Counted from the stretch's first letter, positions 7,695 to 17,537 are shown. The stretch is DNA of 64,000 nucleotides from Pseudescherichia sp031998825 (GCF_031998825.1 NZ_DAMACX010000019.1:1-64000), one strand, 5' to 3'. The notes: generated by a model from the sequence alone, not told the origin. Program-made: numbers and translations.

Positions 7695-10694
7695 TTATAT
7701 TGCCGCAGGGGTTTTAGGATGAAGCCAATTACTTATTCTGTTGAATAAAGAGATGAAAGGCCGAGTCACCGCTTTTTTCAAAGATTGCAAGAAACTGGTG
7801 TGCTTCCTGGCTGATGCCGGAGCCGCCGCAGGCGCCATGACAGGTGCTGCCACTGGAGCAGCCACAGGTATTGCTGCTGGAAGAGCATTATTAACAGCGG
7901 AAGGTGGCTCATATGTTTTAGAGTATGGAGGGACTATTTCTTGCCATCCAGCGGCAGATACTATACCTGCGCCTATATTATTTACTGTTTCACTAGCTTT
8001 ATAATTCATATCTCCAAAATGGCCCGGATCTTTATCCATACCAACTTCTCCTTGCCCACTATGCCAGTGATCTCCGACTTTCTTTGTGGGATCTAATGGG
8101 TCGTCTAATGCTGATAACTGCTCTACCGGCATAGAGGGTTCGTAGCCTAAACTGTCTGCATATCGAGCCAGCGCATTATATTGCGCTTTTAATTCAATAG
8201 AGTGCTCGTTGTAAAGCATGCGCACTAAGAAAAATGCATCTTCCGCGCTGGTCGCTACTCCCAAATGTAAAAGGCGTGACGCCAGGAAAATACCCGTTCG
8301 CCCCGTTCCACCCCAGCAATGGGTGGCTACACCTCCCTCCATGCTGTGGAGATCAATCAGTCTGTTATACTCCTTCAACTGCTCCACTGAGGGGGCATGC
8401 CAATCTTGAAGCGGTAGTATAATATGTCTTATACCCTGCCTATGCAGCGCTGCTTTTGATGATTTGTAATCTTCTAATTCTATTGAAATAACAGTTGTAA
8501 TGCCTTGATCTTTTAAATATCTTGCGCTTTCGTCAAGGTTTGGGTTTTCAGAAAACAGAGCCATACCCGCAAAATTAAAATATCCTGCGCCTGGGTTTTG
8601 TACCCATTGAAAACCGTTTGGCTTTATACCTGCCAGCCCATAGGCATCGGATAACGTCGTCGGGTTATTGAATACAAACCTGAAGAGATTCAAACCGTTG
8701 ACTTCACCAGCCGGATCGGATGCCGTCCAGCGGCAGAGCCAGGGCGCATAGTACCGATAGCCATAATAATAGAGTCCGGTAGCGTCCCGCTCATGACCTG
8801 AATAGCGAATGAACTTATAACCCGCCTCTGTTTCACGCTCGGTTGTCCATACCGCCGTTCCACCATAGGGGTAATACTCTTCCCGACTGATGAGCTGACC
8901 GCTGCCGTCCAGCTCCAGCTGTAAAGAACCGATATTGTCATCTACGCTATAGCGCGGTTGGTCATTATCGATACCCGATGGCAGCCCCGTTACCCAGTGC
9001 AACACTCGAATTTGACTGCGGCCCGCCTGCGTCGTCACGACTTCCAGCTGTTCACTGAATGCCGGGACGCTGGCATTGCCATCAGTTACCGTTTCCTGCC
9101 ATGTATTGCGCAATTCAAGCCCCGCGAGATAGCGCACATCATTCACCGTCCACAAATTGCTGCTTGCATTGGTTAATATTCGCGTCTGTTTGCGTACTCG
9201 CGTTCCGCCCCGGTATTGGTACACTTCACGATCGCTCTGGCGGAGGTCATCATTACGGTTCACCAGCGTGACCGAATGTAGCTGGTGATTATAATCCCAC
9301 TGCAAGCTGTCAGTGGTATCACTGTCGGGGGTGCCAGTTTGCAACGTTCTCAGCTGTCCCGCCGAGGTAAACCAGCTGTTTACATCGGCCGGCGTTAGGC
9401 TTTTTTTGCTGTCCTGACGGATGCTGCGGTTAGATGTACTGTCTATTACCATACCCAGCGTACTGGCTACTGCGCCGCTGTGCGTCAGGGTATCCAGGTT
9501 GCCGCTGTCATCGTAGTAGTATGTCCGGGTGTAGGCGACGTACTGGTCATCGGGAGCAGGAAGCGCATTATTTTGCGCGCCCTGGGACGCGTTTTCCCGC
9601 CCGCTAGCGCTAATGAGCTGGTACAGGGCATCATAGCTAAAGTGTCGAGTTCCGTTAGTCGCCTGATTGCGAAACCAGGCCGTCGGTACTGTTGCATCGC
9701 TCACCAGAGAGAGGTTACCCACGGGATCGTATTGGTATGACAGCGACTGGAGTAGCGTACTATCGCTGTTGCGTAGTGCCGATATTCCCTGCAAGCGCTG
9801 GGTCGTCGCTTCGTAGCTGTAAGATGTCGTCACGCCATTCCCAGCGGCTTCCGTCAGTACCTGGCCCGCAGCGCTAAAGGTGAGGGAGGTTAACAGCGGA
9901 ACAGCCTGCTGGCCGTTCAGCTTCAGGCTCTGCGTCACCGGTGCGCCACTGATATCGTAGGTTATTTTAATCGCATGTCCCGAGGCATCCGTCTGGCATA
10001 TCGTGCGGGCCAGCGCATCGGCCTGCACAATAGTGGTGTAGGCGGTTGTCTCAAGCAGCGCGCTTTTTCCCGTCTCATCTTCCGGCCAGTCAGGCAGCGT
10101 CTCCGCGTCCGCAAGAAAAGTTTGTGAGGAAGAGAGAAGCGCACCGCTGAGGGCCATGCTGTTTGTGGTCAACAATCCCCCTTCGTCGTACTGCCGCACG
10201 CAGACGCCCCGCAGATTATTATCCTGCGGGGCTACTGTCTGCGGATCGTCATCGCCGTAAACGAACGTGGCGGAGGTGATCGTCTCCTCCGTTCCGCTAA
10301 GCTGCTTTTTCGCAGACAGCATCCGGCCTAGTTCATCGTAAGACCAGCCCATTTCGTTCTCCAGCGGATCCCAGGACCAGACTGAGCGTCCTCCAGCATC
10401 AAATACGATAATGTCCTGGCCGCTATCCGTACTATCCCGACGCAGAGACTGTCCTACTAACGAACTAAAGGTGGTCAGGTTCGCTCCTGCTCCGCTATTG
10501 TTTTGCCAGGTTTGAAATAGCCGCGGATCCCTGACAGCAAGTGTAAGCATGCTGTCAGGGATCTGGCTATGGGTAACCTGCAGGCAAGCATCTGGCCCCT
10601 CCTCCGTACGGTTCCAGTTCAGGGTGCGCACGGTGACGCTGCGATTATCGCTAACGGTAATCACAGGGGTGCCGGTAAAAATATTTTCTGGCAT
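7695..10694 (-). CDS. TcC/Rhs-like toxin with C-terminal dual-specificity-phosphatase-like domain
   Basis: A 999-residue protein resembling the TcC (TccC) subunit of ABC toxin complexes: an N-terminal TPVITVSDNR...VRDPRLF segment, YD repeats over roughly residues 60-650, and the Rhs core DPAGEVNGLNLFRF to SDAYGL (660-687), after which TcC/Rhs proteins are normally self-cleaved. The unique C-terminus (688-999) has HCWGGTGRTG, a protein tyrosine phosphatase P-loop with Cys793 and Arg799, and Asp764 in LPLQDW as likely general acid. A Pro/Ala-rich linker and basic tail follow. The start at 10694 is preferred over the ATG at 10712 because AGGA lies eight bases before it. No TcA or TcB partner and no recognisable immunity gene are in the window. 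It interrupts the asc-hyc junction relative to E. coli. Confidence 0.82.
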   Translation of the reverse strand: MPENIFTGTPVITVSDNRSVTVRTLNWNRTEEGPDACLQVTHSQIPDSMLTLAVRDPRLFQTWQNNSGAGANLTTFSSLVGQSLRRDSTDSGQDIIVFDAGGRSVWSWDPLENEMGWSYDELGRMLSAKKQLSGTEETITSATFVYGDDDPQTVAPQDNNLRGVCVRQYDEGGLLTTNSMALSGALLSSSQTFLADAETLPDWPEDETGKSALLETTAYTTIVQADALARTICQTDASGHAIKITYDISGAPVTQSLKLNGQQAVPLLTSLTFSAAGQVLTEAAGNGVTTSYSYEATTQRLQGISALRNSDSTLLQSLSYQYDPVGNLSLVSDATVPTAWFRNQATNGTRHFSYDALYQLISASGRENASQGAQNNALPAPDDQYVAYTRTYYYDDSGNLDTLTHSGAVASTLGMVIDSTSNRSIRQDSKKSLTPADVNSWFTSAGQLRTLQTGTPDSDTTDSLQWDYNHQLHSVTLVNRNDDLRQSDREVYQYRGGTRVRKQTRILTNASSNLWTVNDVRYLAGLELRNTWQETVTDGNASVPAFSEQLEVVTTQAGRSQIRVLHWVTGLPSGIDNDQPRYSVDDNIGSLQLELDGSGQLISREEYYPYGGTAVWTTERETEAGYKFIRYSGHERDATGLYYYGYRYYAPWLCRWTASDPAGEVNGLNLFRFVFNNPTTLSDAYGLAGIKPNGFQWVQNPGAGYFNFAGMALFSENPNLDESARYLKDQGITTVISIELEDYKSSKAALHRQGIRHIILPLQDWHAPSVEQLKEYNRLIDLHSMEGGVATHCWGGTGRTGIFLASRLLHLGVATSAEDAFFLVRMLYNEHSIELKAQYNALARYADSLGYEPSMPVEQLSALDDPLDPTKKVGDHWHSGQGEVGMDKDPGHFGDMNYKASETVNNIGAGIVSAAGWQEIVPPYSKTYEPPSAVNNALPAAIPVAAPVAAPVMAPAAAPASARKHTSFLQSLKKAVTRPFISLFNRISNWLHPKTPAAI

Positions 10695-10874
10695 AAGGAC
10701 ATTCCTAATCATTAATTACGTGCAGCGATCTTTTGTATGCCGTCGTGAAGCAGTGAAGGCGCTTATTAAAGACCAATAATTAGTAGTACTTTCCTTATCC
10801 TAATATTTTTACCAGCGCTTAAATGTGCTTTTAAAATTCACTTCTGCACAGAAAAGTTATTCTCGGGCTGCGAA

Positions 10875-11339
10875 TTAATCGCAGTCCAGCGCCGCAAATC
10901 CTCCCTGCCCCTGCCAGCCGTCAAGCCGCTGATACACCGTTTCCACTGCCTCTTTAACCGGCGGCGTCATTGGATAGTAGAAGCCGACGATATCCGGCTG
11001 GATGCCAAGAAAGATCGTCTCACCCACATCCTCTTTGAGCTGATCCACCAGGTAGTTCAGGGGCATATTGTGGGTGGTCATCATAAACAGATCGGCGATG
11101 TCGTCGGGATCGACAATACGGATCTCACCGGGGTTGAGTCCCATGTCGGTAGCGTCGACGATCAGCAAGCGATCCGGGCGCAGCTCGCGGATCGCCACCA
11201 CGTCATTCTCCGGCGCGCTGCCGCCATCAATCACCTGCCACGTGCCCGGCTGCCGGGCGGCGCACATCTCCGCCAGCAGCGGGCCTGCGCCATCGTCCCC
11301 CATCATGCTGTTGCCTACGCAGAGTAAAACGTCAATCAC
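10875..11339 (-). CDS. hycI: HycI, hydrogenase 3 maturation endopeptidase
   Basis: Nickel-checking protease that removes the C-terminal extension of HycE after Ni insertion. Its 154 residues match the family; the metal ligands are Asp in NSMMGDDGAGP, Asp in VDATDMG and His in MTTHNMP. The start codon overlaps the end of hycH by 8 bp, so it is the last gene of the hyc operon. Confidence 0.96.
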   Translation of the reverse strand: MIDVLLCVGNSMMGDDGAGPLLAEMCAARQPGTWQVIDGGSAPENDVVAIRELRPDRLLIVDATDMGLNPGEIRIVDPDDIADLFMMTTHNMPLNYLVDQLKEDVGETIFLGIQPDIVGFYYPMTPPVKEAVETVYQRLDGWQGQGGFAALDCD

Positions 11340-11742
11340 GAACTCTCCTCACCATCAGATAGATGGCGCTCTCCTGATGAATATCATGCAGCATGCTGAG
11401 CAGCACGCGGCTCCACGTCTGCTGCTCTGAATTTTGAATCGCCAGCGCCCGGTCAAAGGCGCTTGCCAGCAGCGAAATATGCGAATGGTCGATGACAATC
11501 TCGCCATACTTCGGTACGCCCGCCATCTTGCGCCGGGCAGTGCTCCCCTCCTCCAGGGTGGCGATCCACGCCAGGTAGTCGTCCCACGGGCAGGTCAGCG
11601 CCGCCTCCAGACAGTCGATTACCCCCAGGTGGTGACCAATGGCGAGGCTGTAGTAGACCACCTGCTGCGCCTCGGCGGGGGTCGCATCGTTCTCATCGAT
11701 AAACTTTCGGCTCAGCTGGCTGAAAACCACGGATTCACTCAT
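11332..11742 (-). CDS. hycH: HycH, hydrogenase 3 assembly chaperone-like protein
   Basis: A 136-residue protein matching E. coli HycH, which is needed for formation of active hydrogenase 3 and does not end up in the complex. It has no recognised cofactor motif. It overlaps hycG by 4 bp and hycI by 8 bp, consistent with coupled translation. Confidence 0.93.
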   Translation of the reverse strand: MSESVVFSQLSRKFIDENDATPAEAQQVVYYSLAIGHHLGVIDCLEAALTCPWDDYLAWIATLEEGSTARRKMAGVPKYGEIVIDHSHISLLASAFDRALAIQNSEQQTWSRVLLSMLHDIHQESAIYLMVRRVRD

Positions 11743-12506
11743 GAGATCCGCGCCTCATCGACGACGGCGTTAAGGTGCGCCACAATCTCGTTCAGACGCG
11801 GATCGTCCTCTGCCGCCAGCCAGCGCGCCACCTGGTTCTCCCCCAGCGCCCGCAGGCGCAGGTAGTCGTCAGCGATCTCGCGACCGTAGCGGTAGCCCGC
11901 CAGCCGCCGCGCCTCGCGATCGACACGCACCCGCAGGGGCTGGACGATATCCTCATGCAGCAGCGCCGCCGGCTGGTTGTCCTCTTCTCCCGGCAGGCGA
12001 GCGTGAATTTTCTGCTCCAGCAGACCCAGCGCCATGGCAAAGCCGTAGAGCGTTGCGGCGGGCGTCGGCGGGCAGCCGGGAATGTAGACATCCACCGGCA
12101 CGATTTTGTCGGTGCCGCCCCAGACGCAGTAGAGATCGTGGAAGATGCCGCCGCTGTTGCCGCACGCCCCGTAGGAGATGCAGATTTTCGGATCGGGAGC
12201 CGACTGCCAGGCCCGCAGCGCCGGGGAGTGCATCGCCCGGGTCACCGCTCCGGTGAACAGCAGAATGTCGGCATGGCGCGGAGAGGGCACAACTTTGATG
12301 CCGAAGCGTTCGGCGTCAAACAGCGGTGACAGGGTGGCGAAGATTTCGATTTCGCAGCCGTTGCAGCCCCCGCAGTCGACGCGGTAGACGTAAGCCGAGC
12401 GCCTGATCTTTTTCAGCAGCGAGGCCTTCATGCTGGCGATGGACTCCTCCACCGTCATCGGCACGGGAATGCCGTTGGCATCGCGCGGCCCGAGTAAATT
12501 GTTCAT
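11739..12506 (-). CDS. hycG: HycG, hydrogenase 3 small subunit
   Basis: A 255-residue NuoB-like small subunit carrying the proximal [4Fe-4S] cluster that takes electrons to the NiFe site in HycE. Cluster ligands are visible in CGGCNGCEIE, GACGNSGG and PGCPPTP. It lacks a Tat signal, in line with a cytoplasm-facing membrane complex. Its start codon overlaps the hycF stop by one base. Confidence 0.96.
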   Translation of the reverse strand: MNNLLGPRDANGIPVPMTVEESIASMKASLLKKIRRSAYVYRVDCGGCNGCEIEIFATLSPLFDAERFGIKVVPSPRHADILLFTGAVTRAMHSPALRAWQSAPDPKICISYGACGNSGGIFHDLYCVWGGTDKIVPVDVYIPGCPPTPAATLYGFAMALGLLEQKIHARLPGEEDNQPAALLHEDIVQPLRVRVDREARRLAGYRYGREIADDYLRLRALGENQVARWLAAEDDPRLNEIVAHLNAVVDEARIS

Positions 12507-13048
12507 CAGCTGGCCTCCTGCATATGGCGAGTAAGTTCAATGCGATCGGACGACACTAGGCACTTCTGCCGCTTGCACGCCGGACAGGTTTCGAAGCCTT
12601 CGCGGTGATGTTCCGCCCGGCTATCGCCGTTATGCGCCAGCAGCGCAATGGCATAGTCGATCTCTTTCTGTACCGCAAAAGGCCGCTCGCAGACGCGGCA
12701 GTGGCACAGGTCAAAGCGCGACTGCTGTAAAAAATCCTCTTTCCTCCACACCGCCAGCTCATACTCCTGAGAGAGGGTAATCGCCGCCGTAGGGCAGACC
12801 TCCTCGCAGCGCCCGCAGAAGATGCAGCGCCCGAGGTTAAACTGCCAGGCCTGCTCGCTGCTCGCCAGCAGGGTCTCTACCGACAGGGCATTAGAGGGGC
12901 AGGCGTTGACGCAGGCCGCGCAGCCAATGCACTGGCGGGGATCGTGCTGCGGCTTGCCGCGAAAGTGCTTATCCACCTCGATGGGAGCCAGCGGATAGGA
13001 CGCGGTCGGCGTGCCGGTTTTGATCGCTTTTTTGATAAAGGTAAACAT
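12506..13048 (-). CDS. hycF: HycF, hydrogenase 3 ferredoxin-like subunit
   Basis: A 180-residue NuoI-like protein with two classical [4Fe-4S] motifs (CIGCAACVNACP and CIFCGRCEEVCP) and an additional C-terminal Cys group (CHCRVC, CPACKRQKC). It forms part of the electron wire between HycB and HycG. It follows hycE by 9 bp. Confidence 0.95.
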   Translation of the reverse strand: MFTFIKKAIKTGTPTASYPLAPIEVDKHFRGKPQHDPRQCIGCAACVNACPSNALSVETLLASSEQAWQFNLGRCIFCGRCEEVCPTAAITLSQEYELAVWRKEDFLQQSRFDLCHCRVCERPFAVQKEIDYAIALLAHNGDSRAEHHREGFETCPACKRQKCLVSSDRIELTRHMQEAS

Positions 13049-13057
13049 GGCGACTCC

Positions 13058-14767
13058 TTATTTCAGCGGCGAGTTTTTACGCTCGATGCCGTAGCGCTCA
13101 AGCTCTTTGTAAGGCACGACCTTGCTCTTCTTCTTGCGCACGTCCACCACCGTCATACGGTCGGTGCAGGAGTAGCAGGGGTCGAGGCTGCCGATGATCA
13201 GCGGTGCGTCAGAGACGGTGTTGCCCCGCAGCATGTAGCGCAGGGTCGGCCAGTTAGCGTAGGTCGCCGCCCGACAGCGCCAGCGGTAGAGCTTCTGGTT
13301 ATCCCCGGTCATGCTCCAGTGGATATCATCCCCGCGCGGCGCTTCGGCAAAGCCAAGGGCGAAGCGGTTAGGGATATAGGTGAAGCCCTCCACCATCAGC
13401 GGGCCGCCGGGCAGGTTATCCAGCCCAAACTCGATCATATTCAGGGCAGTGAGCACCTCGTTAATGCGCACCTTGAGGCGGGAGATAACGTCGCAGCCCT
13501 GCTCGCTGTGCACCTCTACCGGCAGCAAGCCGTAGCCGACAAAGGGGTGATCGGCGCGGGTATCCCGGGCGTGGCCGCTGGCGCGCACCATCGGGCCGAC
13601 GTTGCTGAAGTCGCGGGCGATCTGCGGATCGAGACGGCCAATGCCCACCGTGCGCTGCTCGATATTCGGCGTGCTCATCAGCACGTCCACCAGCTCCTGC
13701 ACGTCGCGGCGCATCTGGCGGGCAAGCTGCCGGGTCTGGATCATGTCATCCTTCAGCATGTCGCGACGAATGCCGCCGATCAGGTTCAGGCCGTAGGTTT
13801 TACGTGCCCCAGTGAGGATCTCCGCCATCTTCATGGAGGTCTCACGCACGCGGAAAAACTGCATAAAACCGGAGTCGAAGCCAACGAAGTGGCAGGCCAG
13901 GCCGAGGTTCAGCAGGTGGCTGTGCAGGCGCTCCACCTCCAGCAGAATGGCGCGGATCATCTGGGCGCGCTCCGGCACCGCGATGCCCATCGCGTTCTCT
14001 ACCGAGGTGGTATAGGCGGTGCTGTGGGCGAAGCCGCAGATGCCGCAGACGCGATCCGACAGGAAGGTCACCTCGTTGTAGCCCATGCGGGTCTCCGCCA
14101 GCTTCTCCATGCCGCGATGGACGTAGAAGAGGCGGTAGTCGGCGTCGATAATGTTTTCTCCATCGACGAAGAGGCGGAAGTGTCCCGGCTCGTCAGAGGT
14201 GACGTGCAGCGGGCCGATAGGCACCACGTTGTTCTTTTTGCTGCCCAGCTCGTTGATGAACTCGTAGGTCTCGCTGTCGGTGGTCGGCGCGGGACGCTGA
14301 CGGTAGTCCATGCTGTCTTTACGCAGCGGATAGAGTTCATCCGGCCAGTCGTCCGGCAGCACCAGCCGACGCTCGTCCGGCAGGCCAACCGGGATCAGGC
14401 CGTACATATCGCGTACCTCGCGCTCGCCCCAGACGGCGGCAGGCACGCGCGGCGTGACCGACGGGAACTCCAGCGTGTTGGCATCGACCTCTACGCGCAC
14501 GGTGATCCAGCACTTAGTGCCCTGCTCCATCGACAGCACGTAGTAGACGGCATAGCGGCCGCAGAGCTGGCGCTCGTCATTACCAAACAGCACCGACAGC
14601 CAGCCCCCCTGCTGGTAGTAGAGATACTCCACCACCTCCGGCAGGGCGTTCACCTTCACGGTAATGGTCAGCTGATCGCGGGTCTGCCAGGCCTCATCCA
14701 GCACCGCGCCGGGAATCGCCTGGTGCAGCGCCGCCAGGTAGTGCTGACCCAATTTTTCTTCAGACAT
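13058..14767 (-). CDS. hycE: HycE, hydrogenase 3 large subunit precursor
   Basis: NiFe catalytic subunit that reduces protons to H2. The N-terminal 165 or so residues are NuoC-like and the rest NuoD-like. Nickel is held by the Cys pairs in RVCGICGFAHS and DPCYSC. The 32-residue tail beginning MTVVDVRKKK, after Arg537, is the peptide removed by HycI. The start at MSEEKLG (569 residues, the E. coli length) is preferred to an ATG 21 bases upstream and has GAGAG before it. The hycD gene ends 18 bp upstream of the chosen start. Confidence 0.96.
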   Translation of the reverse strand: MSEEKLGQHYLAALHQAIPGAVLDEAWQTRDQLTITVKVNALPEVVEYLYYQQGGWLSVLFGNDERQLCGRYAVYYVLSMEQGTKCWITVRVEVDANTLEFPSVTPRVPAAVWGEREVRDMYGLIPVGLPDERRLVLPDDWPDELYPLRKDSMDYRQRPAPTTDSETYEFINELGSKKNNVVPIGPLHVTSDEPGHFRLFVDGENIIDADYRLFYVHRGMEKLAETRMGYNEVTFLSDRVCGICGFAHSTAYTTSVENAMGIAVPERAQMIRAILLEVERLHSHLLNLGLACHFVGFDSGFMQFFRVRETSMKMAEILTGARKTYGLNLIGGIRRDMLKDDMIQTRQLARQMRRDVQELVDVLMSTPNIEQRTVGIGRLDPQIARDFSNVGPMVRASGHARDTRADHPFVGYGLLPVEVHSEQGCDVISRLKVRINEVLTALNMIEFGLDNLPGGPLMVEGFTYIPNRFALGFAEAPRGDDIHWSMTGDNQKLYRWRCRAATYANWPTLRYMLRGNTVSDAPLIIGSLDPCYSCTDRMTVVDVRKKKSKVVPYKELERYGIERKNSPLK

Positions 14768-14784
14768 GTTCAAACTCTCTTTCA

Positions 14785-15708
14785 TCACGCCGCCAGCAAG
14801 GAGACGAAGGCTAAAAATGCCAAGCCAAACCCGGCCCAGGTTACGCGGGAGGCCGCGCAGAAGCGCAGCCGCGCCATGCTGTTCTCAAACAGGGCGATAA
14901 CCAGCACGCCCAGCACCAGCTTGACGACGGCCACCGCCAGCGCCAGCAGCAGGCCGCCCGCGCTAAAGGTCACCATCTGCCCCCACGGCAGGAAGAGGCC
15001 GACAAACAGCTGCAATACCACCAGCTGCTTGAGGCTGATACCCCACTTCAGCAGGGCAAAGCCATAGCCGCTGTACTCGGTTAACGGGCCTTCCTGCAGC
15101 TCCTGCTCGGCTTCGGCGAGATCGAACGGCAGCTTGCCCATCTCGATAAAGGTGGCGAAGGCGCAGGCGCAGAGCGCCAGCAGCAGCGGAATGCTGCGTG
15201 CGGCGGGCCAGGACCAGAGCGTGGCGGTCATAGCGCTGATGTGGGTCGACCCCGCCACCAGCGCCACAACCCACAGGCCGAGAAGCAGGATCGGCTCCAC
15301 CAGCACGCCGAGCATCGCCTCGCGGCTGGCTCCCAGGCCGGTAAAGGGGCTACCGGTATCGAGCCCGGCGATAGCAAAGAAGAAACGGGCAATGGCGAAG
15401 AGGTAGATCAGGGTGATGAGATCCCCCAGCGCCAGCAGCGGAGAGGCCACGGTCACCACCGGCAGCGCGGTGGCGATGGTCAGCATCACGCCGATCATCA
15501 CAAACGGCATCAGGCGGAAGACCCAGCTGGCATCCGCCGGGGCGACGCTCTGACGGCCCAGCAGCTTGATCAGATCCCGGTACTCTTGCAGTACCCCAGG
15601 CCCACGGCGATTGTGCAGACGGGCGCGGGCTACGCGGCTTATCCCGGACAGCAGCGGCGCAAAGGCAAAGAGCACCAGCGCCTGAAGTAACGGATAGAGA
15701 ACGCTCAT
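14785..15708 (-). CDS. hycD: HycD, formate hydrogenlyase membrane subunit (NuoH-like)
   Basis: A 307-residue integral membrane protein with about eight hydrophobic segments, homologous to complex I NuoH. It anchors the hydrogenase 3 peripheral arm. The conserved NuoH-like segment GPGVLQEYRDLIKLL (about residues 37-51) and the acidic LPFDLAEAEQEL loop are present. It begins 2 bp after hycC. Confidence 0.95.
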   Translation of the reverse strand: MSVLYPLLQALVLFAFAPLLSGISRVARARLHNRRGPGVLQEYRDLIKLLGRQSVAPADASWVFRLMPFVMIGVMLTIATALPVVTVASPLLALGDLITLIYLFAIARFFFAIAGLDTGSPFTGLGASREAMLGVLVEPILLLGLWVVALVAGSTHISAMTATLWSWPAARSIPLLLALCACAFATFIEMGKLPFDLAEAEQELQEGPLTEYSGYGFALLKWGISLKQLVVLQLFVGLFLPWGQMVTFSAGGLLLALAVAVVKLVLGVLVIALFENSMARLRFCAASRVTWAGFGLAFLAFVSLLAA

Positions 15709-15710
15709 GT

Positions 15711-17537
15711 TCAGGCTCCTCGTGAGATAACAATGACCACCAGCACCGCCAGCTCGACCAGCGCCAGACGACGAACCAGCGCCGGAGCAGCGCGCTGCCA
15801 GACCGGCATCAGCGCCACCGGGTTAAGCCGCTTACGCAGGCCGAGCACCGGGGCAAATGCCTCCTTCACCGGCATCGCGAAGCCGTGAGCGGTGATCACC
15901 ATCGACGGCTCATGCTCGTAGCCGCACGCCCAGGCTGCACCGCGCGAGCGCGACGGCAGGCGGCGACCTTTGAACAGCATCATGATGATGAACGGCAGCA
16001 GCGGGCAGGCGATTAGCAGCAGGGCAATCATTGGCTGCGAGACCACGCTTGAAGTAACGAGCGGTAACGGCACCGCGGCAGAGAGCAGCGGCAGCAGCCA
16101 CGGCGAGGCGACGCCGCCGATGAGACAGCACACAGCCAGCCCGACGACCGAGGCAGTCATTAGCCACGGTGCACGGCCAGCCTTAGCGGCTTCCGGAGTA
16201 CGCGGTGCGCCAAGGAAGGTGACGCCGTAGACCTTGGCCATACACATCACCGCCAGCGCACCGGTGATCGCCAGTCCTACCGCCAGCAGCGGGCCGAGCA
16301 GGCGGGCGATAAAGAGGTCGCTGCCGCTCAGGGAGAAGAAGCCCTGGTAGATCACCCACTCACCGGCAAAGCCGTTCAGCGGCGGCAGCCCGGCCATCGC
16401 CATCAGCCCCACCAGCATCATCAGGGAGATAACCGGCATCCGTTTACCGATGCCGCCGAGCTTCTCGATATCGCGATGGCCGGTAGTGAACCAGACGCTG
16501 CCCGCGCCCAGCAGCAGCAGGGTTTTAAACAGGCTGTGGTTGATAAGGTGATAGAGGCCGCCGACAAGACCCAACGCAATCAGTGCGGGCTGACCGAGCG
16601 CCACGCCGGTCAGTCCTGCGCCGAGGCCCAGCAGGATAATGCCGATATTCTCCAGGGTGTGGTACGCCAGCAGGCGCTGGATGTTGTGCTCCATTAAGGC
16701 ATAGAGGCCGCCAACAAACGCGGTCACCGCCCCAAGCAGCAGCAGGCCGAGGCACCACCACAGCGGCATAGCCTGGCCGGCCAGCAGCGGCAGAACGAAG
16801 AGGCCAAACAGTCCGACCTTCATCACCACGCCGGAGAAGAGCGCGGCCGCAGGGGCGTCGGCTCCGGCGTGCGCCTGAGGGACCCAGCCGTGCAGCGGGA
16901 TAATGCCCGCCAGCATGCCGAATCCCACCAGCCAGAGCAGCCACACCGCCGTCCCCGGCGCATCTTCAGCGAAGCGTGCCGCGAGGCCAGTTATCTCCAG
17001 CGTGCCGTAGCGCTGCCACACCAACCAGCAGGCGGCAACCAGCAGCAGCGTCCCGATGCGGCCCAGGGTAAACCACAGCTTGCCGGACTGCGCGCAGCCG
17101 GTGAGAAACGCCCCGCACAGCGCCATGATCTCTGCCATCACCACCAGGGTTAGCAGATCGCTGGCAACGATAGTGCAGACCGCCGCCGCCATCAGCAGAT
17201 TGACCAGCAGGCCGTTAACTTTCACCTGCGCATGGCGGAGCCACGCTACGTTATATAGGCTGATAAAAAATCCCGGCAGGGCGATAGCCAGCAGCCAGAC
17301 GGCGTTGAGCGGCGTCAGGCGTACTAGCTGAGGCAGATAAAGCACCGCACTCTCCCCGCTTGCCGTTTTCCCGGTTAACAGTCCGGCAGCAACGACGATC
17401 ACCATCCCACAGGCTACTGCCCCGCCAACACCGGCCAGCAGGCCGCTTAAGCCGCGATGAAACGAAAAAAGCAACGCCAGCACCGCCGCCGCAACAAACA
17501 GCAGCACGGCCAGGTCGATCAGCATAAATGCGCTCAT
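15711..17537 (-). CDS. hycC: HycC, formate hydrogenlyase antiporter-like membrane subunit
   Basis: A 608-residue NuoL/Mrp-antiporter-like protein with about 14-16 membrane segments. It is the second membrane anchor of formate hydrogenlyase 1 and is related to proton-pumping subunits. Core motifs such as GFGMLAGIIPLHGWVPQAHA and the YHTLENIGI segment are intact. Its start overlaps the hycB stop by 4 bp. Confidence 0.95.
   Translation of the reverse strand: MSAFMLIDLAVLLFVAAAVLALLFSFHRGLSGLLAGVGGAVACGMVIVVAAGLLTGKTASGESAVLYLPQLVRLTPLNAVWLLAIALPGFFISLYNVAWLRHAQVKVNGLLVNLLMAAAVCTIVASDLLTLVVMAEIMALCGAFLTGCAQSGKLWFTLGRIGTLLLVAACWLVWQRYGTLEITGLAARFAEDAPGTAVWLLWLVGFGMLAGIIPLHGWVPQAHAGADAPAAALFSGVVMKVGLFGLFVLPLLAGQAMPLWWCLGLLLLGAVTAFVGGLYALMEHNIQRLLAYHTLENIGIILLGLGAGLTGVALGQPALIALGLVGGLYHLINHSLFKTLLLLGAGSVWFTTGHRDIEKLGGIGKRMPVISLMMLVGLMAMAGLPPLNGFAGEWVIYQGFFSLSGSDLFIARLLGPLLAVGLAITGALAVMCMAKVYGVTFLGAPRTPEAAKAGRAPWLMTASVVGLAVCCLIGGVASPWLLPLLSAAVPLPLVTSSVVSQPMIALLLIACPLLPFIIMMLFKGRRLPSRSRGAAWACGYEHEPSMVITAHGFAMPVKEAFAPVLGLRKRLNPVALMPVWQRAAPALVRRLALVELAVLVVIVISRGA

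Noticed and set aside
7741..8004. Small plus-strand frame opposite the toxin C-terminus, considered as immunity gene
   Set aside because: Gly/Ala-rich sequence arises as antisense of the Pro/Ala linker; no ribosome-binding site.
12944..15067. 707-codon open frame on the plus strand opposite hycE/hycF
   Set aside because: Antisense shadow of GC-rich hyc genes; composition is His/Ala/Gln-rich without family resemblance, and the minus-strand genes are certain.
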